Shown here piece after piece: positions 44,461 to 52,293 of a stretch of 64,000 nucleotides of DNA. Positions within the stretch are counted from its first letter, which is position 1. Each line of letters opens with the position of its first letter. The DNA comes from Christensenella sp. UBA7588 (GTDB lineage: Bacteria > Bacillota > Clostridia > Christensenellales > CAG-917). The stretch is taken from assembly GCA_002478945.1 (NCBI GenBank), contig DLKM01000020.1, positions 49,788 through 113,787 on the forward strand. The letters are read 5' to 3'. The notes beneath the pieces were generated by a model. It was not told where the DNA came from and ran no database searches. It was given only the letters and a program-made list of their open reading frames with translations. The position numbers were made by a program, and so were the translations under genes.

Positions 44461-46197
44461 TTATACCAAACTGTTCTTTATATCGCGAAGGAATCCATCC
44501 CACGTGCTCTTTGAGTAGTTGTTTTGTATAGTAGTGATAACTTGTTCAACGCTTTGTCCGTTTCTCAAAGCATCTACGACAGACGAAGTAGTTCCGACAG
44601 GAAGAATACCGTAATTGAAGCCGTTTGCAGCATAAGCGAACGGAGTGGTAAGTCTGTCGGTTGCATACGTCAAAACTTTAACGTTTGCGGAATCTTGGTA
44701 GATTTGATAACTCGTTCTTTGGAACGGAGTCATATTTGCAAGTTGAGCATCGGTAAGCGAATACTTATAACCTCTGATCAAACCCGTGTTTGCGGTTGTT
44801 TCGGAAAGAGCCTTATCCGTCAAAGTGTACGCAAGGAAATCTTTGATAGCGGCAAGTTTTTCGGGATATTGTTGTTTTCTAACAACGATAGCACCGGTTT
44901 CTGGCGCAGCAAACACACTGCCGTGTCCGTTGCCGTCAATACCCTTTTGTCCTTCGATATCCGGCATAAGAAGGTATCTGTAATCGACTTGCCCGTAACC
45001 TTTGTTTGCTTGTTGCTTTCCTGCGGATTTAAGAGATTCTGCCGCTTCAAATTCAAACCAGTTGCCTTCGACGATCATTGCGTTGTACTTTGAGTTGCCA
45101 AGTCCGCCGTTGATGAACTTATCTTGTGCGTCGGTGACGTAGTTGCCACGCGTGCAATACTTGCTGGAAGGTCCGAAATAATCGTTTGTGAACTTCACAG
45201 CGTCCGCAATTCCGTTCATTGAATATGCAAGATAACCGTTATTCCAATCTATAGCGGCACTCGTGCCGTCCGAAAGCGCAATTTCTTTATCGTTGCTGTT
45301 AAATGTGGAAAGTGCGCTGTATGCGTCCATACCCGCATATTGCACCAAGTAGGAAAGAGTCAAAGAACTTGCATACTCTTGCATCGAAGAATAAATAAAT
45401 CCCTTTCCGTCCGCAGCAACGATTTTGTTAAGAAGCGTCACAAATTCAGCCATTGTTTGCGGTTGACCGTCATCGTACGTGCCGTACTTACCGTCTTTAC
45501 CCGCGGTAAGAATATAATCACCGTTTGAATAGTTTGTTGCCGATGTGGAAGAAACGAAAACAAGTCGCTTACCCGATACTTGATATGCAATCCCTTGCGC
45601 ATCGAGTTGTGCCTTTACTTCTGCATTATTCTCTGCAAAATTAACGTAGTTTTTCTCTACCCACAAATCGTGGTCATAAACCATTCCGACCATCGTTACG
45701 GAATAAGGCAACATATAGCAACCCGACGTCGTGAAAGAATCGGTTGTGGAATCGTAAGAAAGTTTTCCTGCGACCTTTTGCCAAGTTTCAAAATCTACGA
45801 TTTTATCTTGAATGGTAACACCGTTGTTATCGGGCGAAACGGCAAGCAAATCGGTCAAATCTTCAAAATAACCTTTATAAAAGCCTGACGAATAAGACGG
45901 TTCTGCACCGAAATAAATATCCGTATTGGTATTGTTGGATGCGATTTGGTCAAGTTGTGTTCCAGAAAGCGCAGTCGAGTTCTCTTTTACGACAATTTTA
46001 TAAGTGCCGTTTTTAGCAGACCACTCATCCGCCAAATCTTTTATCCACTGATAACCGAAACCGCTTCCCGAAAACGGCTCGATGACGATTGTGTATTGAG
46101 TATCCATTGTTTTGTGGCAAGCAGCGAGCGTCACGCAAGCAATCGCACAAAGCGCCACAATTGTCACCAATGCAAACCATTTTTTCCAGTTCTTCAT
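44461..46197 (-). CDS. Sugar-binding lipoprotein of an ABC importer
   Basis: A 578-residue family 1-like extracellular solute-binding protein. Signal peptide with lipobox TLAAC (Cys27). Mature domain features: IVIEPFSGSGFGYQWIKDLADEW near residue 35, a two-lobe pattern with MLPYSVTMVGMVYD near 165 and an APETGAIVVRKQQYPEKLAAIKDFLAY segment near 440. It is somewhat larger than typical sugar-binding proteins. The ATG at 46197 has AAGGG upstream. First gene of the transporter operon. Ligand not deducible; an oligosaccharide with fucose, mannose, rhamnose or GlcNAc is likely from context. Confidence 0.92.
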   Translation of the reverse strand: MKNWKKWFALVTIVALCAIACVTLAACHKTMDTQYTIVIEPFSGSGFGYQWIKDLADEWSAKNGTYKIVVKENSTALSGTQLDQIASNNTNTDIYFGAEPSYSSGFYKGYFEDLTDLLAVSPDNNGVTIQDKIVDFETWQKVAGKLSYDSTTDSFTTSGCYMLPYSVTMVGMVYDHDLWVEKNYVNFAENNAEVKAQLDAQGIAYQVSGKRLVFVSSTSATNYSNGDYILTAGKDGKYGTYDDGQPQTMAEFVTLLNKIVAADGKGFIYSSMQEYASSLTLSYLVQYAGMDAYSALSTFNSNDKEIALSDGTSAAIDWNNGYLAYSMNGIADAVKFTNDYFGPSSKYCTRGNYVTDAQDKFINGGLGNSKYNAMIVEGNWFEFEAAESLKSAGKQQANKGYGQVDYRYLLMPDIEGQKGIDGNGHGSVFAAPETGAIVVRKQQYPEKLAAIKDFLAYTLTDKALSETTANTGLIRGYKYSLTDAQLANMTPFQRTSYQIYQDSANVKVLTYATDRLTTPFAYAANGFNYGILPVGTTSSVVDALRNGQSVEQVITTIQNNYSKSTWDGFLRDIKNSLV

Positions 46198-46227
46198 ATT
46201 TACACCCTTGTTCACTTATTGTCAAAA

Positions 46228-46252
46228 AATGCCACGCAATATATATGGCATT
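46228..46252 (-). promoter_or_regulatory. Leader stem-loop with T-run before the binding-protein gene
   Basis: In the leftward RNA, AATGCCA pairs with TGGCATT across an 11-nt loop and is followed by a T-rich run, 31 bp before the start codon. It resembles a weak attenuator, but the stem is only 7 bp, so it may just be an mRNA 5' structure. Confidence 0.4.
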
Positions 46253-46266
46253 ATTCCACAATATTA

Positions 46267-46330
46267 ATTTTATCATAAGTCTATATTTGCGTAAATAATA
46301 AATCGTGCTAAATTGCTAACAAATATTGCA
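46267..46330 (-). promoter_or_regulatory. AraC-type operator and promoter of the transporter operon
   Basis: Half-sites AATAATAAATCGTGCT (46,294-46,309) and GCTAACAAATATTGCA (46,315-46,330), 21 bp apart. The leftward promoter has -35 TTTACG (46,290-46,295), 17 bp, -10 TAAAAT (46,267-46,272). Same geometry as the promoters at 25.9, 34.8 and 50.9 kb. Confidence 0.82.
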
Positions 46331-46377
46331 GCGGCAGACTTGTGCAACAAATATTAAAAAGATACCGGACAAATGAA

Positions 46378-47253
46378 TTATTTCTTCTTAATTTTAACGC
46401 TTTTTTGCGTTCTATTGATATTTTTATCGACCAATTGCGGGTAATTTTCCTTATTTATGTACTTATCGAACAAACTATCTGCAAACAAGACAATGCCGAG
46501 CAATCCGAATCCGAGTATCAACGAAAACATAACCGCCGCGACTATATCGACAATCATATTATTGACAAAAAGCAAAAACACCGGACATACTGCACAAATC
46601 ATTATGCCAAGCATCGGGAAAAGACCTTTGAACGTAAAGGCGAAACTGTTTTTGAGAAGTTTGAGTATTGACAGTTGATATACCGCGTTTTGGCAAATCG
46701 AAAACATCGTCATAACAGCAATCAATACAAATTGCACCGTCGTTATACCGTACATCAAAACAGACACGGTAGTATCCAACGTGCTGAGCGGAACAAACCT
46801 TATCGCGTATTCGACAAGCCAATAGGATAATCCGAGTATTACGCCAAAGAAAAAGTCTTTGAGCCAATCGCGTTTAAGAGCGACGAAAAAGTCAGAGATA
46901 AAGACAATTTCACCCCAAGCACATTTTTGTATTACGGACACTCCCCCGCTTAATCCGATTGCACAGATACCGAAAAACAGCACGTTTACGGCATTCTTTG
47001 TATTTGACAACGCAAGCATTTGCACCGCCACTTCGTACGCGTTCGTTTCCGTTACGGTATCCGACAACAAGCGTAATTCTTCGAGCATAATCGTATTCCA
47101 AATGAAATACGGCAAGAAAAAGAGCGCAGTCAACAATCCTGCCTTCATCAAGAAGCCGAATCTGTGCTTAAACAGGTCGCCAAAAAGTTGCCACCTATTG
47201 CGTGGCAAGTTTTGTTCGGTGAAATCTGTTTTCGCTGAAATTGCTCTTTTCAT
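46378..47253 (-). CDS. Polytopic membrane protein, YesL/DUF624-like
   Basis: A 291-residue protein with about six hydrophobic segments. A central stretch (GEIVFISDFFVALKRDWLKDFFFGVILG-type, near residues 117-145) resembles the DUF624/YesL family, which is often encoded near carbohydrate ABC transporters and has no known function. It is longer than typical YesL and has charged tails. It overlaps the previous gene by 4 bp, so translation is coupled. Last gene of a three-gene leftward operon. Confidence 0.65.
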   Translation of the reverse strand: MKRAISAKTDFTEQNLPRNRWQLFGDLFKHRFGFLMKAGLLTALFFLPYFIWNTIMLEELRLLSDTVTETNAYEVAVQMLALSNTKNAVNVLFFGICAIGLSGGVSVIQKCAWGEIVFISDFFVALKRDWLKDFFFGVILGLSYWLVEYAIRFVPLSTLDTTVSVLMYGITTVQFVLIAVMTMFSICQNAVYQLSILKLLKNSFAFTFKGLFPMLGIMICAVCPVFLLFVNNMIVDIVAAVMFSLILGFGLLGIVLFADSLFDKYINKENYPQLVDKNINRTQKSVKIKKK

Positions 47254-47888
47254 TTTCTACCCAAAAGATAAATATAAGTGCTTAAAGCCTTATCGTTCTC
47301 GACTTTCGATTCGGAAGACAATCTTCCGACGTTTTTTGATTGTTTTGACAATACCATACAATAGTTTCTATCGGGATTTATCCACGAACTAAATGAAAAA
47401 CTATTGTTGTACTCGTCATCGTCTTTTATATATACCTTGATTCCGTAAGTTTTCTCTTCGGATTCAAGGAATACAACCTTATCGTTTGCCGATTTGCACG
47501 CGTTTATGAACTCATCGTCAAAAACTACGCACTGCGCAATCATTGCTTCCGTCAACGCTTCTTCGGGTATAATCAAAATATCCGAATTGCCAAAGCCTTG
47601 CGTTTCAAGTGCAAACTCAAAGTTTTTGTTTTCAAAAGATGCCTGATAGAAGAAATAATCGTAAATTCCCTGTTTTGAGAACTCGTTTTCCAACTCTTTT
47701 TCGACGTCGAAGTTTACAATCTCTGCCGACGTGAAAATCTGTATTTTCTCCGTGTCCTTCAATCTATCGGTCATATAAAACGCGTAATACCACACAAGGC
47801 AAACCACGACTATCAACGCAACGTATTTCCACCAGTCGTATGCCAATCTCGTTTTTACATAAGTTTTTGCATCGTAGACTTTACCCAT
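47250..47888 (-). CDS. Single-pass membrane protein with extracytoplasmic domain, unknown
   Basis: A 212-residue protein with a short cytoplasmic N-terminus, one membrane helix (about 22-42) and a mixed alpha/beta outer domain of about 170 residues. The outer domain starts IQIFTSAEIVNFDVEKELENEF and contains DILIIPEEAL, a pattern reminiscent of a small solute-binding-protein-like fold, but this is weak. It overlaps both neighbours (8 and 4 bp). I do not recognise the family. Confidence 0.6.
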   Translation of the reverse strand: MGKVYDAKTYVKTRLAYDWWKYVALIVVVCLVWYYAFYMTDRLKDTEKIQIFTSAEIVNFDVEKELENEFSKQGIYDYFFYQASFENKNFEFALETQGFGNSDILIIPEEALTEAMIAQCVVFDDEFINACKSANDKVVFLESEEKTYGIKVYIKDDDEYNNSFSFSSWINPDRNYCMVLSKQSKNVGRLSSESKVENDKALSTYIYLLGRK

Positions 47889-48357
47889 CGATTGCCTCCA
47901 CCGACAAAAGAATGTCGTCTACGTGTGTAACGAAAACTCTCTGCCCTTCTGTCAAATCGAGATTATGCGGAACAAGCACGCAAAACGTAACGACGTTATT
48001 TTCGTCGTCCGTAAAATTGCTCTTTGTAAATCTCAAATGATCTCTCGTTACAATCGCAGTTTCGCTTTCGGTATATGTGAGTTTTGTAGTCAAAGAAGCC
48101 GTTGCCGCTTTTTTAACTATAAAACCATATTGTTTCAAATATCCGAGTCTTCCCAATACAAGTCCCAAAGTCACACAACCGGTTGCAGCCGCTACAATGC
48201 AGACGATCGGCAAGATTATAATCGTATTACTTCTTGAATGAACCAAAAACAGAATAAGGCATACCAAAAAACCTGCGATTGCACAAATCGCAGCACCTAT
48301 CTTGCTTTTCTTTTGCAAGTCCTTTATTTGTTTTTCATCGTATTCAAATACTTTCAT
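47881..48357 (-). CDS. Small membrane protein with two helices, unknown
   Basis: A 158-residue protein with two adjacent membrane helices (about 20-65) and a soluble C-terminal beta-rich domain. No recognised family. The ATG has no clear ribosome binding site. Its start lies only 56 bp from the divergent ABC ATPase gene, so the two promoters must overlap. First gene of the three-membrane-protein operon. Confidence 0.55.
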   Translation of the reverse strand: MKVFEYDEKQIKDLQKKSKIGAAICAIAGFLVCLILFLVHSRSNTIIILPIVCIVAAATGCVTLGLVLGRLGYLKQYGFIVKKAATASLTTKLTYTESETAIVTRDHLRFTKSNFTDDENNVVTFCVLVPHNLDLTEGQRVFVTHVDDILLSVEAIDG

Positions 48358-48367
48358 TTGTGTATAT

Positions 48368-48396
48368 TTGATTTTTTCTTTGGAATGTTTTATACT
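48368..48396 (+). promoter_or_regulatory. Promoter of the stand-alone ABC ATPase gene
   Basis: TTGATT (48,368-48,373), exactly 17 bp, then TATACT (48,391-48,396), 17 bp before the GTG start. No AraC-type half-sites are seen, so expression may be independent of the regulator. Confidence 0.7.
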
Positions 48397-48413
48397 GTAT
48401 TTTGAGGTGCGAA

Positions 48414-49481
48414 GTGAACAAAATATCAGTAGTAAAACTTCAAAAGAGTTACACAGACCGCAAAAAACATTCCATAGTAGTATTGCACGATTTCTCGCTT
48501 GATGTCAATAGCGGAGAGTTTTTGGTCGTTATGGGAGAGTCAGGTTGTGGCAAGTCCACCCTATTGCGCGTTTTGGCAGGTCTTGAACCGTATGATTTCG
48601 GCGAAATATACTTTGACGGACTTGATGCATCTATTCTAACACAAAAACAGAAAAATATGTCCTATATTACGCAAAATTTTGCGCTCTACCCTCACAAAAC
48701 CGTTTATGAGAATATTGCAGAACCGCTTTTCACCCTTCGAGTGCCGAGAGAAGAACGCAAAGACCGCATAATCAAAATTGCACAGTTGCTTCATCTCGAA
48801 CAGTTGCTTGCAAGAAAACCGCGCGAACTTTCGGGCGGACAACAACAAAGAGTCGCAATCGCAAGAAGCCTTGTCAAAGAACCTGCCGTGTGCTTGTTTG
48901 ACGAACCATTGTCTGCACTCGATCCCGTTTTCCACGATGAGTTGATTACGACAATCAAATCTCTTCATATCCAAACGTCTGCAACGTTCATTTACTCTAC
49001 GCACAATCAGATAGAAGCGATGCGACTCGGTGACAGAATCGCTTTGATACACAACAGAAAAGTTGAGCAAATCGGAACGCCGCAAGAGTTTATTCAACAC
49101 CCAAATACTCTTTATTGCGCAAAGTTTTTGAATTCCGTTTTCATTTTCTTTGCCGAAGCCAAATGCTCGAAGAAAACGCTTGAAGAAGTCAACGGCAATT
49201 TCAAATGCGACTTACCGTCAACCGTCAACCTTTCAAAACTAAAAGATCACACGGTGACTATCGCATTAAGAGCAGACGATTTTTCAATAGACAGTCAAGG
49301 CAATATCGAAGCCAACGTACTCAACGCAACCGACAACAGCGTTACAGTCGAATATATGGAACAAGTATTCACTCTTTCGCTTGACGAAGAAGAAGTTTAT
49401 AATACGGGAGATACCATTCATCTATCAATAAATCCCGACAACATCTGCATCTTTGACGACGGACTGAACGTCATAGCTTAA
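48414..49481 (+). CDS. Sugar ABC transporter ATPase (MsmX type)
   Basis: A 355-residue importer ATPase of normal length. Walker A GESGCGKST near 39, signature LSGGQQQRVAIAR near 137, Walker B CLFDEPLS, H-loop YSTHNQ, then a TOBE-like C-terminus. The GTG at 48414 has GAGGT upstream at good spacing. It is transcribed alone, divergent from three membrane proteins and convergent with the glycosidase at 49.6 kb. It is a good candidate to serve the binding protein/permease set at 42.4-46.2 kb, and may be shared among several importers, as MsmX is. Confidence 0.92.
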   Translation: MNKISVVKLQKSYTDRKKHSIVVLHDFSLDVNSGEFLVVMGESGCGKSTLLRVLAGLEPYDFGEIYFDGLDASILTQKQKNMSYITQNFALYPHKTVYENIAEPLFTLRVPREERKDRIIKIAQLLHLEQLLARKPRELSGGQQQRVAIARSLVKEPAVCLFDEPLSALDPVFHDELITTIKSLHIQTSATFIYSTHNQIEAMRLGDRIALIHNRKVEQIGTPQEFIQHPNTLYCAKFLNSVFIFFAEAKCSKKTLEEVNGNFKCDLPSTVNLSKLKDHTVTIALRADDFSIDSQGNIEANVLNATDNSVTVEYMEQVFTLSLDEEEVYNTGDTIHLSINPDNICIFDDGLNVIA

Positions 49482-49577
49482 CATTCAATTCAACGAATAG
49501 AATATTCAAAAGACTTTGCCAAAGTTGTTCTATTATTATTAGAATTTATCTACACTTATTATGATATAAGATACAAA

Positions 49578-49612
49578 AAAGCGACGAGCATCTGATTACT
49601 CGTCGCTTTCAT
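49578..49612. terminator. Bidirectional terminator between ABC ATPase and glycosidase genes
   Basis: A stem AAAGCGACGAG/CTCGTCGCTTT of 11 bp with a 10-nt loop and flanking A/T runs on both sides, between two convergent genes. Confidence 0.9.
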
Positions 49613-49640
49613 TTTCTTATTCCGCGGCGATTTACCGTTT

Positions 49641-50855
49641 TCAAATCTTTTCGTTTTCTACAAAGTAACGATAAACAGCAGCAGTCCATCCCATCATAGG
49701 CATTGTCGCATACTCGCTCGTAACTGCGATTTCGCCCGTCAACGCATCGTATTTTTCCCAAAGTCTGCCCGTTTCGTCAAAGATTTTTCTTACTACCGAA
49801 ACGTATTTATTTGCATTTCGCAATGCGTCTTCGTCAAGTCCTATGTTTTTCAATCCCATATAAGCAAGGCACGTTGCGGCAGGCCACATATAATGATAAT
49901 CCCACTGGTAGAACAAATCGTCTTCACGATATTCACAGGCCGACAAGCCGTATTCGAGTTCAAGACGTTTAAGAACTTTCAATGCACCTTCCTTATCATC
50001 CGATACGCCAAATGTATAAGGATACAAAGATACTGCCGACAGAATTTCGGAATGCTTGCCCGTAACGAAATTGTAATCGAGATAAATACCGTCTTCCGTT
50101 AAATAGTACTTATTCATCAACTCTTTTCTTGTGTCTGCATATTTATCGAACGCCTCCGCTTCACTCGTGCGATTCAAAAGACGCAACATTTCAGCGGTTT
50201 TAACTTCCATATCATATAAAATGCAGTCCAAATCAAGGTGCGAAAATTCGTGAGCGGCTATACGACTCTTCGGAGTCTTAAAACGCATATTAAAGTCAAG
50301 TCCGCTTTCCGCAATAGCCATTATGTCGTGACCTAATACAAGTTTTTCTTCTTCCGTTTCACCCACAACACACACTCTTCCGTGATGCCATTCATAGTTG
50401 CGCATTATGTCATCTTTGCCACTTGACGTGCCATAAGAATTCAATCCGATAGGATTTTTGCGCTCGGTTTGCCAAAACTTATATTCTTTCAATATCGTTT
50501 CGATATAATCTTCTACGACTGACATATCCCCCGTCTGTTTGTAATAGTCGTAAACCATACGAGTAAAGAACGGCGGCTGTGACCTGTCAAGAATATAGTT
50601 TGCATTAGGCATATAGCCAAGCGCATTTATAAATTTCGAGATATTGTCAATATTGTTCTTTGCTTGTTCTGCAAAACCATCGAGTATAAGTCCGATATTT
50701 ATAAAGTAAGTGTCCCAATAGAACATTTCAGTGTAATAATCGGTTGCACACGGAGAAACATAAGGATGATCAACTTTTACGTCCCCCGCCAAGTCTTTTG
50801 CAGGATGAAAAGTTTTTGTCCAATTATCCTTAATGTATTGCGAAATCTTATCCAT
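49641..50855 (-). CDS. GH37-like (trehalase-family) glycosidase, compact cytoplasmic form
   Basis: A 404-residue (alpha/alpha)6-barrel protein without signal peptide. It has the trehalase-type segments TEMFYWDTYF near 43, LDRSQPPFFTRMVYDYY near 87, YEWHHGRVCV near 155 with acidic residues, and QWDYHYMWPAATCLA near 317. Known GH37 trehalases are about 150 residues longer; this form lacks N- and C-terminal parts, so a different alpha-glycoside (as in GH63-like relatives) is possible. AAGGAAAG precedes the start. Its promoter carries the shared AraC-type operator, so it belongs to the glycan regulon. Confidence 0.78.
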   Translation of the reverse strand: MDKISQYIKDNWTKTFHPAKDLAGDVKVDHPYVSPCATDYYTEMFYWDTYFINIGLILDGFAEQAKNNIDNISKFINALGYMPNANYILDRSQPPFFTRMVYDYYKQTGDMSVVEDYIETILKEYKFWQTERKNPIGLNSYGTSSGKDDIMRNYEWHHGRVCVVGETEEEKLVLGHDIMAIAESGLDFNMRFKTPKSRIAAHEFSHLDLDCILYDMEVKTAEMLRLLNRTSEAEAFDKYADTRKELMNKYYLTEDGIYLDYNFVTGKHSEILSAVSLYPYTFGVSDDKEGALKVLKRLELEYGLSACEYREDDLFYQWDYHYMWPAATCLAYMGLKNIGLDEDALRNANKYVSVVRKIFDETGRLWEKYDALTGEIAVTSEYATMPMMGWTAAVYRYFVENEKI

Positions 50856-50921
50856 AACTTTCCTTACTTTGCATATTTATCAACAAACAAAATATATAAC
50901 TATCTCGCTCGTTCGTTTTTT

Positions 50922-50985
50922 ATTTTACCATTTTCATAGTTGTTAGTAAATAACAAAATATGCATCGGCAATAATAAATACTGCC
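50922..50985 (-). promoter_or_regulatory. AraC-type operator and promoter of the GH37-like gene
   Basis: Half-sites AATAACAAAATATGCA (50,949-50,964) and AATAATAAATACTGCC (50,970-50,985), 21 bp apart. The leftward promoter has -35 TTTACT (50,945-50,950), 17 bp, -10 TAAAAT (50,922-50,927). Fourth copy of the shared arrangement. Confidence 0.82.
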
Positions 50986-51045
50986 ACTAAAAACAAAAAC
51001 GTTTTCATTAAATCAACACCATTATCGCATCATTTGACGATTAGA

Positions 51046-51103
51046 CGTGCCGTAGTCTTTGATACAAGTGGCGCCGCTGCGCGTCGCCAAAGACTACGGC
51101 ACG
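51046..51103. repeat. Perfect 16-bp inverted repeat (large hairpin)
   Basis: CGTGCCGTAGTCTTTG (51,046-51,061) and CAAAGACTACGGCACG (51,088-51,103) pair without mismatch around a 26-nt GC-rich loop that contains further short complementarity (GCG/CGC). No T-run follows, so it is not a terminator. A single-stranded phage genome would fold here; packaging signal or origin is the best guess. Confidence 0.85.
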
Positions 51104-51152
51104 CCTTCCCTAAAACACTAACCCGAATCCGAGCAGATCAGCACGGAGCGGA

Positions 51153-51190
51153 GCGAGGTTTCGCGCTAACCCGCTTGGCGAAATCCTCGC
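51153..51190. repeat. Second hairpin in the post-rep segment
   Basis: GCGAGGTTTCGC (51,153-51,164) pairs with GCGAAATCCTCGC (51,178-51,190), one base bulged, around a 13-nt loop. It lies 50 bp before the end of the rep gene and may be part of a rolling-circle origin. Confidence 0.7.
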
Positions 51191-51241
51191 TTATCCGTCA
51201 TGCCGTTGCTGGTGTCTTGCCATCGGAATCTTCGTTGGTTT

Positions 51242-52288
51242 TTAGTTGGAAGTTCGTAGGCGCGATTTTGTCTTTTGGCTTATTACGCCAATCTGTTCGC
51301 CTTCGTTGTAACACATAAACTTGTCTTGCAACAACAATTTCTTTTCCTCAACGCCTATACCGCATAACACATCGTTTTCATCTATGTCAGATATAACATA
51401 CACAGGTAGTTTTCGAGAGTAAACGATCTTCTCATTCGTCTTGCCTATGTACTTCAAAATGTATGCCATTGCGTTGCCCATTTTCACAAAATTATCGTCT
51501 ATACGTTCAAAGTCGTTTCGTCCGAAACGAGCGTTAAAGTATTCGCTTTGCAACGTTAACTGCATTTTGTGTGTATTGAGATTGAAATCTTTCTTCTCAA
51601 TCATATTGCCCGGCATAGTGCCTTCGGGTATATAAAACAATCCGTGAAAGTGTAATCTTTTCGTCTTTGGCGCGCGCTCCCACACGCCCATATAGCGCCA
51701 CCCTTTGCGAGATTGCAACAAGCTTAGGATGTTTATCAACTTTTTCCTAAATGATGTTTCATCGTGCTTGGTATCGTCGTATGTGAACGTCACGAAGTAG
51801 TTGAAATCGTTAAGGTATGCCTTGCGTATAAAGCGTGTTTTACGGGCAATGAGATTCCTTAATTTTGCATCGAGTTTTGAATCGACGTAAGCATCAGCGT
51901 CTTGCTCTTTTGAGAAATATGGACGCATACCCTTGCATAAAAACTTGCGCCGTGCTTTCTTGCTCATACCGTCGGATTCAGTGTATAGTTTTTCAAAAAC
52001 TTCGCTCCGCTTCACATACTTTTTCTTGGGCTTTGTTGGTTCGGTTTCAAATGGTAGTTCGTCTGATTCAACCGGTGTCATATCAGTAAAATCCCACTCG
52101 TCTTGATTTTCCCGTGACATAATTTCTTGCGTTTCGGGTTCGCCACTTGATACGCTTAAGGTTTGTTCTTCATCGGGTACTTCGACAGGCGTTTCAACAA
52201 CACGCTTACGCTTGCATGGATTGCTTGTATGTGGTATGGCAATGTAGTGGCTGCCGTCGCTATAAACCTTTGCGTCTTTATAAAACAT
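51242..52288 (-). CDS. HUH-endonuclease replication initiator (inovirus/Microviridae-type Rep)
   Basis: A 348-residue protein. Residues about 25-95 are an acidic, probably disordered N-terminus. The catalytic domain then shows the three rolling-circle motifs: FVTFTYDD near 162, RLHFHGLFY near 210 (the His-x-His metal site) and AMAYILKYIGK near 270 with a single candidate catalytic Tyr. This is the pattern of phage G2P/ORF2-type initiators, which nick the plus strand. The ATG at 52288 is chosen because AGGGGG is 8 bases upstream; another ATG at 52294 overlaps the previous stop. Last gene of the phage-like operon, next to the hairpin segment. Confidence 0.85.
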   Translation of the reverse strand: MFYKDAKVYSDGSHYIAIPHTSNPCKRKRVVETPVEVPDEEQTLSVSSGEPETQEIMSRENQDEWDFTDMTPVESDELPFETEPTKPKKKYVKRSEVFEKLYTESDGMSKKARRKFLCKGMRPYFSKEQDADAYVDSKLDAKLRNLIARKTRFIRKAYLNDFNYFVTFTYDDTKHDETSFRKKLINILSLLQSRKGWRYMGVWERAPKTKRLHFHGLFYIPEGTMPGNMIEKKDFNLNTHKMQLTLQSEYFNARFGRNDFERIDDNFVKMGNAMAYILKYIGKTNEKIVYSRKLPVYVISDIDENDVLCGIGVEEKKLLLQDKFMCYNEGEQIGVISQKTKSRLRTSN

Positions 52289-52293
52289 ACGCA

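Larger units (their letters stand above)
50986..51241. other. GC-rich non-coding segment after the rep gene: candidate phage origin/packaging region
   Basis: No gene. The segment is visibly more GC-rich than its surroundings and holds two strong hairpins (annotated separately). It lies just past the end of the rep gene, as the intergenic region of filamentous phages does, which carries both replication origins and the packaging hairpin. Function here is inferred from position and structure only. The host/phage border probably lies between 50,986 and 51,040; no attachment repeat could be identified by eye. Confidence 0.5.
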
